Of a stretch of 64,000 nt of DNA, positions 19,933-29,824 are shown piece after piece. The DNA is taken from assembly GCA_025558095.1 (NCBI GenBank), contig JAIVFI010000027.1:248001-312000 (forward strand), read 5' to 3'. Position 1 is the first letter of the stretch. Every line of letters begins with the position of its first letter. This DNA comes from Hyaloraphidium curvatum (taxonomy: Eukaryota > Monoblepharomycota > Hyaloraphidiomycetes > Hyaloraphidiales > Hyaloraphidiaceae). The position numbers and the translations under genes were made by a program. The notes below the pieces were generated by a model that made no database searches, was not told the origin of the DNA, and saw nothing but the letters and a program-made list of their open reading frames with translations.

Positions 19933-21027
19933 CTAAGGGCCGGGTGACTTCGCTGGAGACGGCTTCGGACCTCCCGGAGGCAGTGACTGGTGCCTCGGCG
20001 GGAAACCTTTGGCGGCCTCCGAGGCGCCCTCGATAAAGCGCATCGCGTCGTCGATTTTGACCTCGGGAGTGGGCGGCACCTTGGTTGGCTGCGTGGATGC
20101 GGACGGCGGATGCGCGCTGGGCGCATGGGGCACCACCTTCCCGCAGCCCGGACATGCGTTGGCGGCGTTGGAGATTCCCTCCACGAGACCCATGGCGTCG
20201 TCGATCTTGATCTCCGGCCCCGAGGGTTGGTGTGCCGGCGCGGATGCAGGCGTGCGGGCTGCCTCCGACACCCCTTGGGCAAATGAGAGAGCGTCATCGA
20301 CTTTGATTTCTGGTCCGGGCCGCGCTGCCTCGGTGACGCCCTGCGCCAGGTTCATGACGTCATCAATCTTGATCTCTGGGGCTGCCTGTGGCGCTCCACC
20401 AGGTGCCGGGAGCGGCTTGGCTGCCGCGGTAGCAGCGGCAACGGCACCGGGGGCGGCGTGAGAGGCGACCACGGCCGCGATGCCGATGCCCGCGGCGACG
20501 GCGGCGGCACCGACTGCCATCGCAATGCCGACCACTGCGCCGGGGGAGAGCGGGGCTGCAGACTGGGCGGTCGGCGCCTGCGCGGGCGGCACGACGACCT
20601 CCCCGAGCGGCGGGCACTGCGCGGCCTCCAGCACGACGTTGATCGAGCCGGCCATGGTGAATGCGAGGAAGGCGCAGATCGCCTCCGATTCCTTGTCGGC
20701 CGTCGCAGTGCTGCTCAGCCCGCGCACCGACTCGCAGTACTCGGCGAACGCCGCCGCGGCGGTCGTCTCGAGGCCGCCGGCGCGCAGCGTCTCCGTCGCC
20801 GCCGGGTCCGCGTCCAGCCTCGCGCCGCACGCAGCGCCCGACGCGGTGCAGGCGCACGTCTCCAGCGCGGCGCCGCAGCCCGCGCCGCCGTTCCATTTCC
20901 CCCAGGCGGCGCGGCACTCGTCCGCCCACGCGCCGCACGCCCCGGCGCACCCGGCTGCAGCCGCACGCCCGGCCAACAGCAGCATCAGCGCAGACGGTAG
21001 GAGCGCTCTTGTTTCCGTTACTTTCAT
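19933..21027 (-). CDS. Signal-peptide, Cys-rich membrane protein with four IDD repeats
   Basis: Single exon, 364 aa, starting MKVTETRALLPSALMLLLAG, a clear signal peptide. The next ~110 residues hold about a dozen Cys (CAGACGAW, CGAALETCACTASGAACG), as in an extracellular disulfide domain. A hydrophobic Gly/Ala/Val segment (PGAVVGIAMAVGAAAVAAGIGIAAVV) follows, probably membrane-spanning. The Pro-rich C-terminal part carries four spaced copies of a 19-residue unit: PEIKIDDVMNLAQGVTEAA, PEIKVDDALSFAQGVSEAA, PEIKIDDAMGLVEGISNAA, PEVKIDDAMRFIEGASEAA. Spacing varies from about 2 to 40 residues, with a CPGCG motif between copies 3 and 4. The repeats may be short linear or amphipathic binding motifs on the cytosolic side. 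I do not recognise the family. Confidence 0.65.
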   Translation of the reverse strand: MKVTETRALLPSALMLLLAGRAAAAGCAGACGAWADECRAAWGKWNGGAGCGAALETCACTASGAACGARLDADPAATETLRAGGLETTAAAAFAEYCESVRGLSSTATADKESEAICAFLAFTMAGSINVVLEAAQCPPLGEVVVPPAQAPTAQSAAPLSPGAVVGIAMAVGAAAVAAGIGIAAVVASHAAPGAVAAATAAAKPLPAPGGAPQAAPEIKIDDVMNLAQGVTEAARPGPEIKVDDALSFAQGVSEAARTPASAPAHQPSGPEIKIDDAMGLVEGISNAANACPGCGKVVPHAPSAHPPSASTQPTKVPPTPEVKIDDAMRFIEGASEAAKGFPPRHQSLPPGGPKPSPAKSPGP

Positions 21028-21360
21028 CGTCGCTTCGAAGTTCGTTTGTGTTTGTGACTCGAGGTGACGTCGGGGATCCCGGCGCTGCGTCCTTGAGGCT
21101 GACCGATCCCGACAGCGAGACATGCACTTATCCGGCCAGGGGTGCATGGTATCTGTCAGATATAGCCGGTTCGTGCCATCTGAATGTCCCGCACTCGTCG
21201 ACCGCCCTATGGTGGGCTCAGGCGGCTCCCCGCATGCGGTTGCTCTCTGGCGCAAGTCCAGCATCCGCAAAGTCCGATCCTATTCCATCTGGGTAGAAAG
21301 GCGATGCATCTATCAAATGTAGCGAAGAGCTTTGCAGTTAGGACCTTCAGATATTGAAAC
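21028..21360. other. Intergenic region
   Basis: Upstream region of the Cys-rich membrane protein, about 330 bases. Nothing identifiable in it. Confidence 0.3.
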
Positions 21361-21886
21361 GCCGGCCCGTATGACGAGGACGCCACCCCGAACCCCCTTT
21401 CTGCCTACGGCCGCGCCAAGCTCGAGTCGGAGGCCGCCGCGCTGGCCGTCCCCGGCAACCTCGTCGTGCGCACCGCGTGGGTGTGGGGAACAGACAGGGG
21501 CGGCAAGAAGAGCTTCACCGACTTTGTGCGGGAGACTTTGGCTGCGGGGAAGGGTTCGCGCATCGTCATTGACCAGTGGAGCAACCCCACCTTGGCAGAG
21601 ATTTGGCGGGGGCCATCTGGGCCTTGATTGGGGCTGGTTGTTCCGGGCCGGGCTGTACCATGCGGCTGGATCGGACTGGGTCAGCCGCCTCGAATGGGCC
21701 GATCGGGTTGCGACCATCTTCGGGCTCGACGCGGGCCTCATCGAGCAGGTCACCACCGCGGCCTTGAACCTTCCTGCACACCGGCCGCTGAAATCGGGGC
21801 TGTCGAGCGCCAAGCTGGAGCGCGACACGGGGTTCCGCATGCGAGGGCTCGACGCGCAGCTGGATGCGATCCAGGACCAGGGCTGA
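21361..21886 (+). pseudogene. RmlD-like (dTDP-4-dehydrorhamnose reductase) pseudogene, 5'-truncated
   Basis: Fragments of an RmlD/MAT2B-type short-chain reductase lie in three frames: first YGRAKLESEAA (the Y-x3-K catalytic pair), LVVRTAWVWG and VIDQWSNPTLAE; then DLAGAIWALIG; then LYHAAGSDWVSRLEWADRV ending KLERDTGF and a TGA at 21884-21886. The N-terminal Rossmann half with the GxxGxxG NAD loop is missing, and two frame changes near 21595 and 21640 break the rest. No splice pair explains both shifts well. It is therefore a decayed copy. It ends 138 bp before the left arm of the inverted repeat, which may have contributed to its truncation. Confidence 0.7.
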
Positions 21887-22024
21887 CGCGCGAATGGTGG
21901 TCTCCTTCGCGCGGCTCTCCCCAGCACTGTGAATCATTCGCGTCTCGGACCCGCCCTGCCCGCGACCAGCGCCTTGCTGTGCGGATTTGTGCCTGCCTTG
22001 CGAGCCAGGATCTCCCACGCTTGT

Positions 22025-22761
22025 GGAGTGAATGGCACGGAGGGACACATTCCGGATTGCGCAGGGGGGCTCGCGGCCGCCAGCAGATTCCCGATCGCGG
22101 CTTGGCGGAGAGAAGGGCAGCGGTGACGGCGAAGTCCCGGAGGCGCCGCTTAGAAGAGAGCGAGAGCAACTTGACACCGTGCCCTCAGAACTCAGAAGTG
22201 TAGATGAGAGTCCGGGAATCGACGACTGCCGGGCACAGTGACGCCGATCGATCATCCCCCGCGGCTGCAACGGATGGAACAGCGCGTTGAGCGGGGTGCC
22301 TGCCAGGCGGTCGGACCGTACCGAGGAGCGGAAGGGCACGGCAGAAGAGCACCGAGCCGGAATGCGACCCAGTGACGGAGGTCGCAGAAGCTGCCCTAGT
22401 GCGGTCCCGGGGACGGGAAGGGCGGCGGTGCGCGCAGGCCGGGCGAGGCGTCCGGACGGGGAGGGCGAGGGCCACAAAGCGCCCGATCTCGGCGATCTGG
22501 ATGAGCTTATCTGGGCGTCGATGGTTAAGGGGCATAATAACGCCGACCAATCGCCCGCCGTGGTGGACCAGGTGCGATTTCGGGACGGGAAGGGCAGCGC
22601 TGCCGGCAAGCCGGGCGAGGCGTCCGGACGGGGAGGGCGAGGGCCACAAGGCGCCCGATCTCGGCGATCTGGATGAGCTTACTTCGCGTCGATGGTTAAG
22701 GGGCATAATTAACGCCTCCCAAATCGCTCCCGAAATGGCGATCGCGTTAGTCCCGGGTTCG
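22025..22761 (+). repeat. Left arm of ~730-bp inverted repeat (tRNA-Gly-associated)
   Basis: This stretch reappears inverted at 31086-31812 with high identity and small indels. It starts at GAGTGAATGGCACGGAGG and its inner end lies within the T-arm of the tRNA-Gly gene. Inside it a ~185-bp module occurs twice in tandem (from about 22401 and 22582), each module ending in a tRNA-Gly-like 5' half. Stop-free frames inside the repeat are a by-product of GC content and are not genes. Confidence 0.85.
22515..22553 (+). repeat. Truncated tRNA-Gly 5' half
   Basis: GCGTCGATGGTTAAGGGGCA begins this stretch, identical to the first 20 bases of the intact tRNA-Gly 170 bp downstream. After the anticodon-stem start the sequence diverges (AACGCCGACC). 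It lacks the T-arm, so it should not form a tRNA. Confidence 0.8.
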
Positions 22762-22777
22762 AGTCCCGGTCGACGCA
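22686..22777 (+). tRNA. tRNA-Gly(CCC) with 21-nt intron
   Basis: The acceptor stem GCGTCGA/TCGACGC is a perfect 7-bp match and the discriminator is A. The anticodon stem is AACGC/GCGTT with loop CTCCCA before the intron, so the anticodon is CCC. The T-arm is CCGGG-TTCGAGT-CCCGG. Removing the 21-nt intron (after position 37) leaves 71 nt with a 4-nt variable loop, the normal size for eukaryotic tRNA-Gly. The gene lies at the inner end of the left inverted-repeat arm. Confidence 0.85.
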
Positions 22778-24314
22778 GCGATATTTTGCTCGATCGAACC
22801 CCCCAGTGTTTCCCTTTTGCTGCTCTGGTGTCGTGGGCGCGGTTTGGGGGCAGTTTCGGAGGTGTAGCGGCTCCAGGCCGCCTGGAGCCGCTCTGGGGCC
22901 CGTGGAGCGTAGATCAGCCGGAACATATCCCAAAACGACCGCGGCACACTTGCTTACGACAGTTTACGGTGAAATTTTTGTCCGATCTGTCGCTTTTAGC
23001 GATGTGCAAGAGGTGGGGCGGCCGACAGTCGGCAAAGCCGCCGGCGTCGCTTGCCGCGTTCGCCGGCGGCTGGAGACAACCGCAAAACCTCTCGGGCCTG
23101 CTCTTCCGCCAGCGCCTCGCTTCCTGTCTCCCTCATTTCGGGCCTGATGCTGATTTGCTGGCTGCCCGGGACCGAGCTGTGCCCGCAGCTGCTCACCTGG
23201 ACGCGGAGGGTGGACTCGAAACGCGTCCGCGGACAATGTCTCCCCCGGGGCCCGGGCTGATGAAACCGGCTAGGCGCACCTGCGGGGTATCCGTACTGTC
23301 CTATTTCGCCTGCCCCTTCGCGGTACCGTTTCACTGCTGGCGCCGGAGGAGCTCCTCCGGCCAGCACACCTCTGAAGCTCACCGGCGTCGGGAGGCTTTG
23401 GGATTCCTCCTTCGCCGGCCTTAAAGCTGCCGATTGGCATTGTGGTTGCCTCGAACGATGCGCTCGCCGTGACCTGTCGAAGCGTCGAGGTTTGGGCACG
23501 AGTTCAGGAGCTTGACGTTTCGTCGGTACCGGAAAGAAGGAGATCGACTGAACGCCAGTGCTGTCCGGGGATCAAAGTTCGGATACTAGGAGGACTTAGG
23601 ATGTTTCGATGTGTTCCGCTCCACCAGCATTGGAATGTTCTGGGCGGACCCGAGAGACCCGGAGAGACCCGGAGCGGGGACTCGGCGGCGGAGCCCTCGT
23701 TCGGACCTTTGCCCTATTCTGCCTGCCGTATGTTTTGAGCGAAAGTTGCCAATTCTACCTGTTGAACGTTTCTTGGAGGGTCTGGGAGCCACGAGTCGGT
23801 GCTGGACAGGGTCTCGGGGTATGAACAGTCCCTGTCGCCGATGCCGCGTGGTCAGTGTGCCGAAGCTCTGGACGATGTTCCTTCTATCATGCCGCGAGCT
23901 ATGTGATCAACATTCGCTGATTTGAGTGAAGATTGGCGGCTCCGCCAACCTTTTGGCATCCGATCAGTCTCCGGGCCTTTTCCGACACGTCGACGCCGAC
24001 GGGACATGCCTTCCCCTCAGCTTCTCCTATCCTCGTCGTCATTTCTGCTCGATTCTTTGCTCCTCTCTTTGATTATGGCGGCCTTTTCGCCGACGAACGG
24101 CCGATCGCTGGTGCTTGGTCGTGCAGCTGAGCTAGCCCATCGGAGCTCGAGTAGACCAACGACCACCTCGTGCAATAGAAGCCAAAGCCTTCCATCCAAT
24201 AGATTACCATTCTTGCGGTCCATTGTGTTGTCGATCACACCAGCGCGCGATGGAGGGCATGGGACCGCCGCCCCCATTTTCTTTCCCAGAATTCTAAAGC
24301 CAATCGCGGGCACG
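22778..24314. other. Long gene-poor stretch
   Basis: About 1.5 kb without a convincing gene. Several short overlapping frames exist on both strands, but none has family motifs or consistent codon bias. An imperfect GC-rich palindrome (CGGCTCCAGGCCGCCTGGAGCCG-like) lies near 22867-22892. Part may be the 5' untranslated region of the next gene. Confidence 0.35.
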
Positions 24315-27182
24315 ATGGCGTCCAATCCGTTTGACGACCCTCGTCTGCGGCCTCGAATTCTGCAGTATGAGAGAGAGAGAGGTTTCCGGACGGGCATCTT
24401 TCAGGAGGCGTTCGAAATCGCGTTTTCGCATTGCGGTCTCCGCGTGAACTTCGGCTCCACGCCTCCGGAAATCGTCATCGAGGGAGTTTTTGAGCCGGGA
24501 AAAGGCGATGATTGTCTGGACTACACGCGCGTGTTCAAGGGGAGCCTCTACGACTGGCATCCGGAAACGAGGACCCTGCGCCTCCGGGGCGGCTGCTACT
24601 TCGGCGACACCAGTCAGGACATGGAGGGCCGTGACAGGACGAAACAGGACTATCTGGAAGAGGCGATCCAGAAAGGTATGCTCGCTGTGACGGTTTTGAT
24701 CGCGCGTCTGACTTTTCCCCGCCCGTAGCCGGCGACGAGTACAAAGCGTTCGCCGTCCAAGTCCCCGACCGCCGCAAGCGGTCCATGATCGAGATCGCAA
24801 AAATGGCGCTGGGCAAGATCCTGTACTCGGACGGACCGAACCCGATCCTCAACCGGTCCTGCTTCGGTGTGCTGAGGCACGAGCAGCTGCGCGAGTGGGA
24901 GCACGAGGGTGTAGAGCTCGACCTCGTCCTCGAAATCGCAGGCGCGGCTCCTGGGCGCGTGCAGCAAGCCAAAAGGCTGCACATCGTCGACCTGCAGCGG
25001 GAATCGGCGCTCTCTGCGTCCGCTGCGTTCCATTTCGCCCGGGAGAACACTGACCTGGCGAACTTGTTCTGGGACTTCGAGTCGGCTGACTTGAAGAAGC
25101 AGCTAGCGCAACTGACTCGCGCCGAGCTCTTGGCTCACGAAGATCAGATCAAAGCTTTCGCCATCGAAAAGAGGAAGCGGATCCTGGTCTTCGCCGGTGA
25201 ATTCGGTCCCCTGTCAATCATTACCAAGCCGGCGGGACCCTTCCTCGACACGCTCGCAATGTCCTGGGTCATCCGGCTCTCCGACGACGTGTTTGCGATC
25301 GGCACCACCCGTTGCGATTTCGGTGTCTTCCGTTTCCACAACGACGAGGTGACCAGGGCGCTGAACGACCTCCACGATTTCAAGAAGACGCTGCTGGTCC
25401 GGGCGCACAGGTTCCTCGAGGCCCTTCCGCCGGACGAACTCGATCTCGAGGCGACCTACGTCCGCATTAAGGAGGAGATCCTGGATGCGGAGTCCGAGAA
25501 GCTCCGGGGCCTGATCGCCGTCGTCAAAAACGCTTTGGACAAGGAGAGAAAGCGATCCGCCGCAACGAACCCAGCCAAGAGCAAAGGCAAAGGTGCGTCG
25601 AAAGATGATCCAGCACGCAGCCGTTTCTGCAGCACCTGACGCCGAGGTCCGTGCAGGAGCCGAGAAGCAGCCGCCCGAATGGCGATCCAGCGTACCCGAC
25701 GCAGCCCTCAACGATCCGCAGGTCAATGCCAAGGTGCGGCAGCTCGATCGCGGCGGAGTGCTCGGGATCGCGAAGGTTGAAGCCGCCGGAGCCATCGATT
25801 CGGAGCATCCGAGCGGGGCCGCAGCCGAAGAGCCGAGCGATCCCGAGGAGCCGAACGATCTCGCGGACACACTAGAGGTTCCTGGGCCAACCGACGACGA
25901 CGGCTTTGCGGAAGAAGACGGGGTTTTCGACGCCGCCATCTCGGAGCAGGAGCTGGAGGAGAAGGCCATCAAGGACAAGGCTTTCGCGACCTGGCTCAGT
26001 CGAAAGCTGGCGGCGTCCAATCCGCGGTTCGACGCGATGACGGAGCGTCAGAAAGAGATGGAGCGCACAAAGCTCGCAAAGGAAGCGATCCGTCGTCTCG
26101 ATCTCTTGAAGGTCCTCAAGCACTACTTCCGCGGCAAGATCACGGAGAAGCAGCTCTTGACCCTCAGCGAGGAAGAGCTCATCGCCCTTGGCCGCCGGTG
26201 GTCCTACATCCTGATCAGCCAGACACCGGCCAGCGCGAAGGCCGAGGAGATCAGGCCTGTCTGCTGCGAGAACCTGATGCCGAAAGCCCAGGGCCTCGAC
26301 GAGACAAAGTTCCTGACCTGTCTCCACTGCAAGCACCAGTTTCACACGGAGCACAAGTGCGCCAAGATGTTCCGAGTCGTCGAGCGCCAGCAGGCCGCCC
26401 GGAAGGCCGCCGAGACCGAGGGACCGAGCGGGCCGAGGACCAGGAGCGGTTCGAGTGCTACTCCTTCGTCCTCTTCGGCGCTGGCGGACCCTCCCACGGA
26501 CTACTTCGCAGTCCTGATGGGCCGTGGTCGGCCGGCGTCGGGAAAGAGGAAGCGCCCCGCCGACGACGACGAGTTCGAGCCGGAGCCCAACGCCGACGAT
26601 GAACCCGACGAGAACGACGCCGTCGAGAAGTTCGCTGCGCCGGAGAAGAGCTGGAAGATGCAGTACCCGTGCGACTACGTCATCGTTCCCGGCATGACGC
26701 AGGAGCAGCACCGTTTGCTCGTGAAGAACCACGTCTTTCGCCGCGTCGTTCGCCGCTTCATCGAGAACGAAAGCCTGCCCCTCGTGATCAACAAAATCCA
26801 GATCGACGCAATGGTGGCGAAGGAGGTGCTCGACACGCCCGACGACGTGCATTCGGCGACCTTTATCCAGTTCTACGGCATCGACTTCCTGACCAAGAAG
26901 CTCAACTGCGAGAAGGCCGGAAAGGGCGACCGCCGCGTCGCCGCCCTTGCGAACTCGTACGGCCAGACCGTTGAGAACCGCGTCCTCGAGTACGCCATGG
27001 TTCACGGATTCACGATCACCCAGTCGGAAAGGCCGCGGGTGAAGAACGAGAGGGACAGGAGCGGCATTAACACGCCGATCCCGCTCTACTGCTTCTCCAA
27101 TGCGGAGCACCCGGCGCCGAAGAAGTTCGCGCAGCTGGAGCGGAAGGAGCTGCTCCGTTACAAGCACCTCATGGGCATCTGA
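24315..27182 (+). CDS. Unrecognised large protein with a Cys/His cluster and acidic linker
   Basis: Three exons: 24315-24675, 24729-25592, 25633-27182; sum 2775 nt, 924 aa. The 40-nt second intron (25593-25632) joins two frames that would otherwise be separate ORFs; its 3' AG lies in CTGCAG. Residues 1-400 look globular (LRVNFGSTPPEIVIEGV, LVFAGEFGPLSIITKPAG). Then come an acidic linker, a helical basic block (KLAKEAIRRLDLLKVLKHYF) and a Cys/His cluster: CCENLMP...CLHCKHQFHTEHKC. A Ser-rich and acidic region with the basic motif GKRKRPADDDE follows, then a charged globular end (VIVPGMTQEQHRLLVKNHVF). The basic and acidic stretches suggest a nuclear protein. It lies alone between the inverted-repeat arms. 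No family assigned. Confidence 0.65.
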
Positions 27183-27943
27183 TAGAGGCTGTAGACATTT
27201 CAAAGCATTGGCTTCTGCACCCTTGAGGCTCCTATTTCCTTCGCTTTGTCCTCGGTCGACGCGTTCCGAGTTTCCGACCGTCCCAGACTGTTGCCCCGGT
27301 CCAATCGCCGCAAGGATCCTCTCCTCAAGCTTCCATTGACATTTGAAGCCCGTTGATAGTTTGATCCGTGTTCATCGGCGGCGGAAGGTGACGCAAGAGA
27401 GAACGAACGTGCGCCCAAGTCGCGGCGGGTCGCGGATGGTGGTGCGTGTCACCCATTCAAGCGCGTACTTCGCCTTGAGGGAAGCCGTCTCCACGGTGTC
27501 CTTTCTGCCACAAAGCAGCGAGTTCCGGTTCAACCAATGATAGGTTCAAAGGTTCTTTTGCTCCGGGGACGGTCTGGGGAGGTGGAGGAGTGGAGGCGCG
27601 CGGCGGGCCTGCGGCCCGCCCGCCGCTTTCGCCCGATCCTCCCGGAAAACCTAATCCAAGCGGGCGGATACGTATCGCTTGCCGGATTTAGAACCTTCTG
27701 GTCTGATCATCCATCTTGATCTGCGTCCTTGATGCTGGTTGGGCGGTGCGGAGCCGAGCTACGTAGGTGAAACTCCGCCCGACGTCGCCCAATCCCAATC
27801 GCTTCCGCACGGAAATGGCCCGAGCGGCAACCGAATCTCGTCCTCCGCATTGACTTTATGCAATCTTTGGAGTTTGACTGGCTTTGACTAGGATCCTTGC
27901 CGCGAATCGGACCGGACCTCGCACCTGCCTCCGCACCGGACCG
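27183..27943. other. Intergenic region
   Basis: About 760 bases. It contains a strong GC palindrome near 27598-27630 (GCGGGCCTGCGGCCCGC core) that might extrude a hairpin. I see no gene or RNA otherwise. Confidence 0.35.
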
Positions 27944-28477
27944 ATGCCGACCCCCCTGACGCGCTCCGCCTCCTCCCGCCCCTCTGCCCCCGGCATCCCC
28001 ACCCGCCCGCCACCGGACGCCAACCGCGCTCGCGCCCTGCGTCTCGTGAGCATGTACCGCTCGCTCATCGCCGACGAGGTGCCCCGGCGCTTCGGCGTCG
28101 TCTTTGCCCTCACGGACCGCGTTAACGGCCCCATGCTCCGCGAATGCGGGCTGCTCACACTGCGTACGGGCGGCAGGGAGCCGGGGAAGTTCAGGGCCAC
28201 GTACGGGGACTTGTTTGGGCTGGCGCCGGGGACCAAGGACTGGAAGCTGGACGGGGAGGCGATCGAGCGGACGCTGAGGGCCGCGCAGAGGCTGCAGGAG
28301 CTGGCGATGGGATTTGATGCAAAGTGGGGCGCCAGGGCGTCGCTACTCCTGCTGGACGCGGTACCCGTGGCGTTTGCCGTCGAGGCCGACGACGAGGCCT
28401 GGGCAAAGGCCGTCGAGTTTGCCAGGAAGAAGGGGCACGACATCATCAGGGGCGACAGGGTCGTCTTCGAGCCTTGA
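27944..28477 (+). CDS. Unrecognised 177-aa protein
   Basis: Single-exon frame from ATG 27944 (MPTPLTRSASSRPSAPG...) to TGA. The first ~30 residues are Pro/Ser/Arg-rich without acids, which would fit a mitochondrial presequence. The rest is compact and globular: ALRLVSMYRSLIADEVPRRF, LRTGGREPGKFRATYGDL, a helix AIERTLRAAQRLQELAMGF and LLLLDAVPVAFAVEADDEAW. An in-frame extension upstream lacks an ATG. Strong third-position GC bias supports coding. No family recognised. Confidence 0.6.
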   Translation: MPTPLTRSASSRPSAPGIPTRPPPDANRARALRLVSMYRSLIADEVPRRFGVVFALTDRVNGPMLRECGLLTLRTGGREPGKFRATYGDLFGLAPGTKDWKLDGEAIERTLRAAQRLQELAMGFDAKWGARASLLLLDAVPVAFAVEADDEAWAKAVEFARKKGHDIIRGDRVVFEP

Positions 28478-28675
28478 TGTTGCTCTGGTCTGGAGACTTG
28501 ATGGTGCGAAGGCGCCGACCAGACGTCCAAAGGAGAGATATCGTCCGAGGTCGGAGTTCCGTGGCCGTCCATCCTCCATCTCCGTCCACAAGCAAACACA
28601 TCCCACATCCCGTGGACAGCGGAAGGCCGAGGTCGGCAATGTACACCGGTGGCATTCACCGTCAGAGTGGTACAT

Positions 28676-29579
28676 CTACTCGTGGTGGCCGCCGCGGCGC
28701 TGCTCGGCGATGATGCCGGAGAGCTCGTCGATCTTGGTCTTTGCCCGCCGCATCGTGCCAAGCTGCAGAGGGAATGGGGGTTAAATGGTGTCCACAAATC
28801 GGTGCCGACCATATGCCCAGGTCCAAGGAACGGGGCCGCCGTCGCCTGCCCGGCAGACCACCGACGGCATCACGTCCGGCCGCTCCCCGCTGCCGCCCCC
28901 ATCTCCACCAGTGCAAGTCTCCAGCAAAGAGGTGCAAGACGCTGCGTCCGAACGGGCCGCACAGCCCGCATCCGTCCGCCGTCCCGCTTTCCTCGTTGCC
29001 ATGCGAGCCCGAGAAGGAACCTCACCTTCCGCTTCGCCAGCTTCTTCGCCCTCTTGTCCTTCGAGTTCCTCAGCAATTCCATGACCCTCCGCTCGTACGG
29101 CGCGAAGCCGGCGACCTCCCGGATGAGCTCGCGAACGTGCTTGACACGCTTGGAAACGTGCTGCGGGAGGCGGGCGTGAGCTTCCGGTTTGGGGAGAGAA
29201 CGACCGAGGGAGCGCCAAGGAGATGGGAACCCGATGGTGCGGCACAGCAGAGGGTCGGCCAGGCGGGGCGAGGGAGTCCGGCGAGGAGCGGACGACTGGC
29301 AATCCAGGCGAGCGCCCTCTGCCCCTCGAGCTCCACCCATCGCCCGCCCCACCCGGCCACCACGAGCAGGTCCAGCAGTCCAACTGCACTCCTCTGCCCT
29401 GCCGCCGCAGCACAGCGTCCCCATCTCCAGCGCCCGCCGCCGCGTCCGGCCGAAACACTGACCCCTTTCCGCGACACCGGCTTGGGCTTCAGCACCCGCG
29501 GGGTCACGACGTGACCGGCGTTAACGCCGGCAGCGATGCCGGTCTTCTGCACCGGCGTCCGCTCGATCGATTTCGTCAT
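28676..29579 (-). CDS. RPL36: 60S ribosomal protein eL36
   Basis: Three exons: 29463-29579, 29026-29160, 28676-28762; all junctions are phase 0, 112 aa. Exon 1 encodes [16 protein letters not shown] and KPVSRKG; exon 2 [30 protein letters not shown]; exon 3 [18 protein letters not shown]. These match eL36 blocks in order ([40 protein letters not shown]). It is a structural protein of the large ribosomal subunit. The introns are long for this window (about 300 and 260 nt), a pattern often seen in ribosomal protein genes. It lies inside the segment bracketed by inverted repeat A. Confidence 0.97.
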
Positions 29580-29824
29580 CTCGGCGGAGGAGGAGAGAGG
29601 ACAGGAGGAGGTGTGGTGGCCGGGGTCTGGATGCGAAATTGTTGGGTTAGCGTGACCCAGCTGGACCGAAATTCCAACCGCAACTCTCCGCTCGAATTAG
29701 GCCCCGCCCGAGCCCCAAGGCGGGAACGAGGGCCGGAGCGAGGGTCGGCTGCCCGCACTACAGCGGGCGAGACCACCGGACAGCCCGCGTCTGCCCGGCA
29801 CCCCACGAGGGCGGCCCGAGCACC

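Noticed and set aside
21566..22609. 347-aa minus-strand frame across the pseudogene and repeat
   Set aside because: It spans unrelated sequence (reductase relic plus repeat arm) and has no motif support.
25872..27203. 443-aa open frame on the minus strand
   Set aside because: Antisense shadow of the large orphan gene, whose plus-strand frame joins neatly to upstream exons.
27598..27630. GC palindrome resembling a terminator hairpin
   Set aside because: Eukaryotic Pol II genes do not use such hairpin terminators and similar GC runs occur by composition; no function claimed.
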